Of a stretch of DNA of 6,405 nucleotides, positions 1-4,429 are shown piece by piece. Source of the stretch: Dehalococcoidia bacterium (GTDB taxonomy: Bacteria; Chloroflexota; Dehalococcoidia; JACPQF01). Below the pieces are notes generated by a model. That model made no database searches, was not told the DNA's origin, and saw nothing but the letters and a program-made list of their open reading frames with translations. The stretch covers positions 1 to 6,405 of the forward strand of contig JAUSEJ010000627.1 of NCBI GenBank assembly GCA_030650265.1, read 5' to 3'. The position numbers were made by a program, and so were the translations under genes. The first letter of the stretch is position 1, and the number at the start of each line of letters is the position of its first letter.

Positions 1-144
1 GACGAGGATCTGGTCATGACGGCCGACGTTGCCAGGGATGATTTTGTCGTTTCTGTGGCTCAGGGACGAACACTGGGTGAGTATCGGGATGAGTCCTTCC
101 AGGATGAAGACGAGGACGAGGACGAAGACGAGTCTGGCGACTAG
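1..144 (+). CDS. C-terminal fragment of an unrecognised protein with an acidic (DE)5 tail
   Basis: This is an open frame running in from the left edge for 47 codons to a TAG stop, so only the C-terminus of the protein is visible. The readable part contains a mixed stretch (DLVMTADVARDDFVVSVAQG) followed by GRTLGEYRDESFQ. It closes with five Asp-Glu pairs (residues 35-44 of the fragment, bases 103-132) and SGD. The codons of the acidic run are mixed (GAT/GAC, GAA/GAG), so it is a protein-level acidic tail encoded by a GAYGAR repeat rather than an exact DNA repeat. It lies 15 bases upstream of the peptidase gene on the same strand, so the two are probably co-transcribed. I do not recognise the family and assign no function. 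That it is coding is supported by the open frame and by its close, same-strand spacing to the next gene. Confidence 0.6.
   Translation, partial: DEDLVMTADVARDDFVVSVAQGRTLGEYRDESFQDEDEDEDEDESGD
103..132 (+). repeat. GAYGAR hexanucleotide repeat encoding (Asp-Glu)5
   Basis: Five tandem copies of a GA(T/C)GA(A/G) unit encode alternating Asp and Glu at the C-terminal end of the fragmentary upstream gene. The copies differ only at third codon positions. Low-complexity acidic tails of this kind are common and often disordered. The hexamer repeat could also change length by replication slippage without shifting the reading frame. Confidence 0.6.
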
Positions 145-159
145 CTATCCCGGAATAGC
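144..159 (+). promoter_or_regulatory. Small inverted repeat at the junction before the M28 peptidase start
   Basis: GCTAT (144-148) and ATAGC (155-159) are perfect inverted arms around a six-base loop, CCCGGA. The left arm includes the last base of the upstream stop codon and the right arm abuts the ATG of the peptidase. No clear Shine-Dalgarno lies in the 15-base gap; the best is a weak GGA at 152-154 inside the loop. A 5-bp stem is short and could be chance. If it forms, it would present the weak ribosome-binding bases in a loop. Confidence 0.3.
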
Positions 160-1335
160 ATGAAAAGCAGACACGCTCTGTTAGTAGCCGTTGTCGTGCT
201 TGTAGTCGTGTTGGTCTTCATCGGCAGGCTCGGTGGGGGCCGTTTCCGGTCGCCGTCTTCGGCCCCTCGCCTGACGGTCTTGGCGACAATTACCTCCGGC
301 CTTGCCCTGGCTCAGACCGTCGCCCCGGCTTCCACCTCCGGGGCGCGGCTTGATGTTTCTGCGACAGCGATCTCGACTTTAGCGTCCTCGCCTGTAGTTG
401 TCCCCAGCCTAACATCCACGCCAACGGTCGCCGCTGTGCCCGTCGCGCCGGCGACGCTGACTAGTGGTGCGGGCTTGCCGGGTGAGACAAGAACCGTTAC
501 GGCCACCCGCACCGGGGCTGTATCTCCAGAGGACCTTTGGGCCGATCTGGCCGGCTTCTCCAATAAATCGAACCAGGAAAGGGAGCAGTACGTAGCTGAG
601 TATCTTTTTCCCAAGGCTGGTCTTGCCGATATCAGCAGGGAAAGCGTTCCCTACACGGGGTCGTTTGGGCCCGAATACGGTAATTGGGACGGGCTCAGCA
701 ACGTAATCGCCCGACGCGGCGGTTCTCTACCAGAGTCCAGCCGGAAGCTGATCGTCCTGGGCGCCCACTTCGACAAGGTCACCTACCCGCGGCGCAGCCC
801 GACCGGTGAACGGAGCGACGGTATTTTCGACAACGGCACAGGCGTGACAATTATCGCCAAGATCATCCAGGCCCTGCAATCTCCGCTCAACGACATCGAG
901 GTTGTGGCCTTTGCCAGCGAGGAGCCGGAGCCCTATTTTCTCGGCTCTCGTGTTTACTTCGGGAAATCATCGGAAAGGCAGAGGATGCTTTTCTTTGTCA
1001 ACTTCGACTGCCTTGGTCGTGGCAATCTTGCTCTCGTCGAAAAAGGAGATCCTACCCTGAGTGAAGTGGCGGTGCGGGTGGCTGATGGTGAAAAACTTCC
1101 ACTAGTTTGGCGGACAGACATCGCGGAAGTGGCCAGTGACAACCTTATCGCCGAGGCTTTCGGGGTGAGGACGCTCTATTTCACCTCCGATGCCTACGAT
1201 TGGCACAACATCCACGTGCCCGGCGACAACCTAAGTGCGGTGAACGAGGAAGCATACTATCGCCATTACCTTATCAGCCTCCAGATAGTAGCCTATTTAG
1301 ACGCTTACCTCGCCGGCACGTCTTCTCTCCGGTAG
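160..1335 (+). CDS. Membrane-anchored M28 family zinc peptidase (aminopeptidase-like)
   Basis: This is a 391-residue predicted metallopeptidase of the M28 (aminopeptidase Y/S) family, which removes N-terminal residues from peptides using two zinc ions. A short basic N-terminus (K2, R4) precedes a hydrophobic segment at about 6-22, read as an uncleaved anchor or signal sequence. Residues about 31-118 are a Thr/Ser/Ala/Pro/Val-rich stalk, and the catalytic domain fills about 122-385. The expected metal and catalytic residues are present in order: H203 in GAHFDKV (with D205), bridging D224 in IFDNGTG, E254-E255 in ASEEPEPYFLGS, D283 in NFDCLGRG and H352 in WHNIHVPGDN. Their spacing is close to that of the Aeromonas aminopeptidase ligands. 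It should therefore act outside the membrane. The ATG start keeps the basic N-terminus, but its ribosome binding site is weak, so translation may depend on the gene upstream. The exact substrate is unknown. Its 3' end overlaps the converging membrane-protein gene by 31 bases. Confidence 0.9.
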   Translation: MKSRHALLVAVVVLVVVLVFIGRLGGGRFRSPSSAPRLTVLATITSGLALAQTVAPASTSGARLDVSATAISTLASSPVVVPSLTSTPTVAAVPVAPATLTSGAGLPGETRTVTATRTGAVSPEDLWADLAGFSNKSNQEREQYVAEYLFPKAGLADISRESVPYTGSFGPEYGNWDGLSNVIARRGGSLPESSRKLIVLGAHFDKVTYPRRSPTGERSDGIFDNGTGVTIIAKIIQALQSPLNDIEVVAFASEEPEPYFLGSRVYFGKSSERQRMLFFVNFDCLGRGNLALVEKGDPTLSEVAVRVADGEKLPLVWRTDIAEVASDNLIAEAFGVRTLYFTSDAYDWHNIHVPGDNLSAVNEEAYYRHYLISLQIVAYLDAYLAGTSSLR

Positions 1336-2297
1336 TCAATTTGACGATTGCCCAGGCGTTTCGTAATGACAAACAGGGTGATTACTCCGAGGCTGACCCC
1401 AAACCAGAGGGTGCAGAATCGGATGAGGAGGGTTGCCACGGCGGCGAGGTCTTTTGGCATACCGATGAGGATTTGAGCCAGACCGGTAATTCCTCCCTCG
1501 GCCACGCCTAGCCCGCCCGGCAGCAGGAAAACCGAACCGGCGAGAGTAGCAGCGGCCAGTATGAACGAAGCCGTAATCAGGAGCATTGGTTCGGCGGCCA
1601 CGCCGAGTCCGACGAGCACGAAATAGAAAGCAATACACTCGCCTGACCACGATACGAAGCCCAGTGCTATGGCGATGGCCAGGTTCCTGCCCCGAAGCAA
1701 AATGTAGGAACTTTCGTAGAATTGATGAAGGTGGTGCATGCGTTTGGCTAGTATGGGCGTTCTCTCTCCCAGAGAAAGGAGTTTGAGGGCGAGGTCACGT
1801 CGCTGGGAAATGGCGACGATGGCAGCGGCCAAAAGGAGGACGAAGAGCAGGACCTCCCAGCCGACCTTGAAGACAACCAGTCCACCGGCAGCGAGAATTA
1901 ACAAGGCCACCCCGTCCGTAAGCCTCTCAGCCACGATGATTGGCGCCGATTTACTGATAGGCGTTCCAGCGATCTGTCTGAGCAGGTAACTCTTGAGCCA
2001 TTCTCCAACTTTGCCAGGCGTCATCACCATTGAGAGGCCACTGAAAAACATCAGAAAGCTATCAAACCGGCTAACCTGGCCAGCGCCGATGAGGCCCAGG
2101 TAGAAATGCCATTTTACGTATCTTAGCAGGTAGTTGAGCAGCGTCAGACCGAGGATTATGGGCAGATATTGCCATTGGAAACGCTCGAAGCCCTCGAGCA
2201 TCTTGGCGAAGTCGGCGTAAACCATTAGGCCGAAGACCACCACGATGCCGAGGGCCAGCGAAACAAGGAGTTTGTTCCGGAGGTTCGCAAGGGACAA
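1305..2297 (-). CDS. UPF0104/YbhN family polytopic membrane protein (LPG synthase TM-domain-like)
   Basis: This is a 330-residue integral membrane protein of the lysylphosphatidylglycerol-synthase transmembrane-region family (UPF0104: YbhN, AglD and the flippase half of MprF). From the chosen start, hydrophobic helices begin at about residues 11-27 and alternate to the end. Family hallmarks are MTPGKVGEWLKSYLL (about 92-106), ERLTDGVALLIL (124-135) and LPGGLGVAEGGITGL (259-273). There is no soluble aminoacyltransferase domain, so it is not a full MprF; its relatives are linked to lipid or glycolipid translocation and export. The frame stays open upstream to a TTG at 2367-2369, inside the transketolase gene. 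I prefer the TTG at 2295-2297, which gives MSLANLRNKLL directly before the first helix and lies two bases after the transketolase TAA. No strong Shine-Dalgarno is visible, so translational coupling is likely. It is the last gene of the three-gene operon, and its substrate cannot be read from the sequence. Confidence 0.85.
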   Translation of the reverse strand: MSLANLRNKLLVSLALGIVVVFGLMVYADFAKMLEGFERFQWQYLPIILGLTLLNYLLRYVKWHFYLGLIGAGQVSRFDSFLMFFSGLSMVMTPGKVGEWLKSYLLRQIAGTPISKSAPIIVAERLTDGVALLILAAGGLVVFKVGWEVLLFVLLLAAAIVAISQRRDLALKLLSLGERTPILAKRMHHLHQFYESSYILLRGRNLAIAIALGFVSWSGECIAFYFVLVGLGVAAEPMLLITASFILAAATLAGSVFLLPGGLGVAEGGITGLAQILIGMPKDLAAVATLLIRFCTLWFGVSLGVITLFVITKRLGNRQIDYRREDVPAR

Positions 2298-2299
2298 AG

Positions 2300-3256
2300 T
2301 TAGGACTTCTTGCGCTTCAAGACTGACTGAACCGTTTTGACAATGTCGTAAGCCGTGAGTGAATAGCAAATCAGCAGTTCTTCGGGCTTACCTGATTTTG
2401 TGTAAATATTCTGGATCCCCACGAATCCCATGGGTACCGGGCAGCTTTCAACAACCACTTGTGCTACGATGCTGCCAAGGCCGCCATGAACAAGATGTTC
2501 TTCGGCGGTCACGATCGCTCCCGTTTCTTCGGCTGCCTTGGCTATCGCTTCTTGGTCGATTGGCCGAACCGTGGGCATAGCCAGTACACGGCAATCTATG
2601 CCGTTTGACGCGAGCATGTCTGCGGCGTCGAGGGCGGGGGCCAACATCGAGCCATTGGCGATGACTGTGACATCCCCTCCCGTCTTCATCAGAACCGCTT
2701 TGCCGATCTGGAACTTGTAGGAATCGTCGTAGACAATTGCCGCTTTTGGACGGCCGCAGCGAATGTAAAACGGGCCAAAGGTGTTGACTGCTGCTTCAAC
2801 CACCTGAGCTGTCTCAACCTCATCCGCTGGCACGATGACGGTGAAACTGGGAAGAGAGGTCATGAGGCCAAGGTCTTCGATGGCGTGGTGTGATCCGCCA
2901 TCCTCGCCTACCGTACAGCCGCCGTGACTCCCAACCACCTTTACGTTTAGGCCAGGCTGGGCGACGGACATTCTCAACTGATCGAAGCACCGCCCCGAGG
3001 CGAAGATTGCAAACGTACTGGCGAAGGGGATCTTTCCGCCGAGAGCGAGGCCCGCCGCGGTGCCTATCATGTTCTGCTCGGCCACACCCATATCGAAGAA
3101 ACGATCAGGATACTTCTGAGCGAATAGTATTGACATCGTCGATTTGGCCAGATCGGCATCCAAGGCCACTATTTGTTGATTGTCAGCACCCAATCTCGCC
3201 AGCGTCTTGCCGTAGGCCTCACGCGTGGCACCGCCCAAGACGAATTGTTTTGGCAT
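2300..3256 (-). CDS. Transketolase, C-terminal subunit (pyrimidine-binding and C-terminal domains)
   Basis: This 318-residue protein corresponds to the second half of a full-length transketolase. With the N-terminal subunit it transfers two-carbon ketol units between sugar phosphates in the non-oxidative pentose phosphate pathway, using thiamine diphosphate. Residues about 5-170 form the pyrimidine-binding domain, with the catalytic glutamate E60 in MGVAEQNMIGTAAGLA, the STFAIF strand (80-85) and the substrate-site histidines H123/H124 in GEDGGSHHAIED. Residues about 185-310 form the C-terminal domain, including TAEEHLVHGGLGS (250-262). The ATG is preceded by GGAGG with a 6-base spacer, which fixes the start. 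The gene is intact, so the split is a true two-subunit arrangement and not a frameshift: each half has its own start, stop and ribosome binding site. Similar splits are known in archaea and many bacteria. The related DXS and pyruvate dehydrogenase E1 beta families share this fold, but the partner gene and its motifs favour transketolase. Confidence 0.93.
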   Translation of the reverse strand: MPKQFVLGGATREAYGKTLARLGADNQQIVALDADLAKSTMSILFAQKYPDRFFDMGVAEQNMIGTAAGLALGGKIPFASTFAIFASGRCFDQLRMSVAQPGLNVKVVGSHGGCTVGEDGGSHHAIEDLGLMTSLPSFTVIVPADEVETAQVVEAAVNTFGPFYIRCGRPKAAIVYDDSYKFQIGKAVLMKTGGDVTVIANGSMLAPALDAADMLASNGIDCRVLAMPTVRPIDQEAIAKAAEETGAIVTAEEHLVHGGLGSIVAQVVVESCPVPMGFVGIQNIYTKSGKPEELLICYSLTAYDIVKTVQSVLKRKKS

Positions 3257-3261
3257 TCCGT

Positions 3262-3267
3262 CCCTCC
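3262..3267 (-). promoter_or_regulatory. Ribosome binding site of the transketolase C-terminal subunit
   Basis: On the minus strand GGAGGG lies at an ideal distance (six bases after GGAGG) from the ATG at 3254-3256. It shows that the second transketolase half is initiated independently and is not produced by readthrough or frameshifting from the first half. Confidence 0.8.
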
Positions 3268-3320
3268 ATAGAACTTTTCAGCCGGACCATGGATACCGGG
3301 GTGTACTCAGCAGCCGGTTA

Positions 3321-4190
3321 CTACTGCAGCCTTTCCAGATCTTCAAGAGCCTTCTCGACTTCCGCAGCCGAGGGAGCCTTACCGTGGAAATCCACGTTAT
3401 TCTCCATAAAGCTCACGCCTTTGCCTTTCACTGTTTTTGCCACTATTGCGGTCGGCTTACCCTTGGTCTGCTTCGCTACCTCGAAGGCTGCAAGCAGCTC
3501 AGGAATACTGTGTCCGTCCACCTCGATCGTGTGCCAGCCAAAAGCGCGCCACTTATCAGCCATTGGCTCGGTGTTCATAACGTCAGTTGTTCTGCCGTCG
3601 ATTTGCAGTCCGTTCTTGTCGATTATGGCCACGACATTTTCGAGCCGATAATGGGCGGATGCCATCGCTGCCTCCCACACCTGGCCTTCGTTGCACTCGC
3701 CATCGCCAAGGAGAACGTAAACCCTGCAATCCCGTCCGTCAAGGCGAGCAGCAAGAGCTATGCCGTTTCCGATAGATAGACCTTGTCCCAATGAGCCGGC
3801 TGATGCATCAACACCAGGGACCAGGTTCATATCAGTGTGGCCTTGAAGCGGGCTGCCCATTTGCCTGAGAGTGGCCAGCAGGTCCTTGTCGAAGTATCCC
3901 GCTTCTGCCAGACAGGCATAGAGAACCGGCGCCGCGTGGCCCTTGCTGAGGATGAATCTGTCGCGGTCAGCCCATTTTGAATTGGCCGGATCGTGTCGCA
4001 ACACAGAGAAATAAAGCGTTGCGACGATGTCCGCCGCAGACAGTGAGCCGCCCGGATGCCCCGAGCCTGCTTTTCCGATCATCCGGATGACCTGTTTGCG
4101 AAGCGTGTTGGCTATGATCCTAATTTGGTCAGGGGTATTGCTAGAAACTGCGGCCGGCTCCATCGCCGGCGTACCTTCTGGGATCGACAT
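3321..4190 (-). CDS. Transketolase, N-terminal subunit (ThDP diphosphate-binding domain)
   Basis: This 289-residue protein is the diphosphate-binding half of transketolase and forms the active site together with the adjacent C-terminal subunit. Visible motifs in order are GSGHPGGS (42-49, with H45), SKGHAAP (82-88, H85), GSLGQGLS (132-139), the thiamine diphosphate motif starting at GDGECNEGQ (162-170) and ending at the asparagine of IDKNG (N193), and FHGKAP (268-273, H269). The start is the ATG at 4188-4190, preceded by GGAGGGTGGA. A longer in-frame ATG at 4221-4223 exists but overlaps the -10 element of the operon promoter, so it cannot be in the transcript. The gene ends with tandem stops, TAG then TAA, and 64 bases separate it from the C-terminal subunit, which belongs to the same operon. 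Length and motif order match known split transketolases. Confidence 0.94.
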   Translation of the reverse strand: MSIPEGTPAMEPAAVSSNTPDQIRIIANTLRKQVIRMIGKAGSGHPGGSLSAADIVATLYFSVLRHDPANSKWADRDRFILSKGHAAPVLYACLAEAGYFDKDLLATLRQMGSPLQGHTDMNLVPGVDASAGSLGQGLSIGNGIALAARLDGRDCRVYVLLGDGECNEGQVWEAAMASAHYRLENVVAIIDKNGLQIDGRTTDVMNTEPMADKWRAFGWHTIEVDGHSIPELLAAFEVAKQTKGKPTAIVAKTVKGKGVSFMENNVDFHGKAPSAAEVEKALEDLERLQ

Positions 4191-4194
4191 TCCA

Positions 4195-4200
4195 CCCTCC
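4195..4200 (-). promoter_or_regulatory. Ribosome binding site of the transketolase N-terminal subunit
   Basis: On the minus strand GGAGGG is followed by TGGA and the ATG at 4188-4190, leaving five bases between GGAGG and the start. This decides the start in favour of the shorter reading, because the upstream in-frame ATG has no such site. Confidence 0.8.
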
Positions 4201-4221
4201 TTCTGGTCCTGAGGTAAGTGC

Positions 4222-4250
4222 ATTATACACTAACGGATTGACTCTGTCTA
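4222..4250 (-). promoter_or_regulatory. Sigma-70-type promoter of the transketolase operon
   Basis: On the minus strand a TAGACA -35 box (4245-4250, five of six consensus bases) is separated by exactly 17 bases from a perfect TATAAT -10 box (4222-4227). Transcription would start near 4215, giving a leader of about 25 bases before the ATG of the first transketolase gene. No other promoter is obvious within the three-gene operon. Confidence 0.8.
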
Positions 4251-4262
4251 CACATTAATCTC

Positions 4263-4291
4263 TTGATTGCGTGGTACTTCCATGTTATAAT
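4263..4291 (+). promoter_or_regulatory. Sigma-70-type promoter (extended -10) of the solute-binding protein operon
   Basis: TTGATT (4263-4268, four of six consensus bases) and a perfect TATAAT (4286-4291) are separated by 17 bases. The -10 is extended, with TG one base upstream (TGTTATAAT). Transcription would begin near 4298, leaving a leader of about 130 nt before the lipoprotein start. Only 12 bases (4251-4262) separate this -35 from the -35 of the divergent transketolase promoter. Confidence 0.8.
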
Positions 4292-4304
4292 TCGGCCTGC
4301 GCTA

Positions 4305-4327
4305 AGCCTCTGTGGGCTTCCTTGTTT
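4305..4327 (+). promoter_or_regulatory. Possible short hairpin with T-rich tail in the leader (attenuator-like, weak)
   Basis: AAGCC (4305-4309) can pair with GGCTT (4315-4319) across a five-base loop, and CCTTGTTTTT follows. The layout resembles a weak intrinsic terminator soon after the predicted transcription start. A second possible stem lies just downstream: GCTTGT (4331-4336) with ACAGGC (4344-4349). Both are short, so regulatory function is only a suggestion. Confidence 0.25.
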
Positions 4328-4352
4328 TTCGCTTGTGGATCAAACAGGCAGC

Positions 4353-4358
4353 AGGAGG
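4353..4358 (+). promoter_or_regulatory. Shine-Dalgarno of the 16-codon upstream ORF
   Basis: This is a perfect AGGAGG six bases before the ATG at 4365-4367. It is as good as or better than the sites of the large genes nearby. It does not serve the lipoprotein gene, whose GTG is more than 70 bases further on and has its own site at 4415-4420. Confidence 0.65.
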
Positions 4359-4364
4359 TAGTTG

Positions 4365-4415
4365 ATGGGGTTCCAGCGTGTAAGTGTTGGATCGACTCCG
4401 TTATTTTTGCGCTAG
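4365..4415 (+). CDS. 16-residue upstream ORF (candidate leader peptide) before the binding-protein gene
   Basis: ATG followed by 15 sense codons and TAG encodes MGFQRVSVGSTPLFLR. It lies wholly within the predicted leader transcript of the solute-binding protein gene and is preceded by AGGAGG at an ideal six-base spacing. Its TAG ends at base 4415, which is the first G of the GGGAGG used by the lipoprotein gene. A ribosome terminating here would sit on that site, so translation of the two could be coupled or mutually regulated. The frame differs from that of the lipoprotein. There is no run of one amino acid as in classical amino-acid attenuators. Whether the peptide is made is unknown; the claim rests on the ribosome binding site and the placement of the stop. 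Confidence 0.5.
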   Translation: MGFQRVSVGSTPLFLR

Positions 4416-4420
4416 GGAGG
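4415..4420 (+). promoter_or_regulatory. Ribosome binding site of the solute-binding lipoprotein
   Basis: GGGAGG lies nine bases upstream of the GTG at 4430-4432. It supports the GTG as the start, giving a protein that begins with a proper lipoprotein signal. The alternative upstream frame extension begins between the promoter boxes. Confidence 0.7.
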
Positions 4421-4429
4421 TATTGTTTC

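Noticed and set aside
3257..3320. Repeated CAGCCGG (3279-3285 and 3311-3317) and a CCATGG palindrome between the transketolase genes
   Set aside because: The repeats are only seven bases long and no stable hairpin is evident. The gap is adequately explained as a spacer carrying a ribosome binding site.
2890..3651. Long open frame on the plus strand across the two transketolase genes
   Set aside because: It lies opposite two clearly recognised genes and spans their intergenic gap; its translation is Arg/Ser/Pro-rich with no family features. It is a shadow frame.
2300..4190. Possibility that the two transketolase halves are one gene broken by a frameshift or stop
   Set aside because: Each half has a strong ribosome binding site, ATG and stop, the first ends in tandem stops, and 64 non-coding bases separate them. 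This matches the known two-subunit arrangement.
3321..4223. Longer version of the transketolase N-terminal subunit starting at 4223
   Set aside because: Its ATG overlaps the -10 promoter box and lacks a ribosome binding site, whereas the ATG at 4190 has GGAGGG at ideal spacing.
4271..4429. 53-residue N-terminal extension of the solute-binding protein
   Set aside because: The GTG at 4271 lies between the -35 and -10 boxes, and the extension would bury the lipoprotein signal; the GTG at 4430 has its own ribosome binding site.
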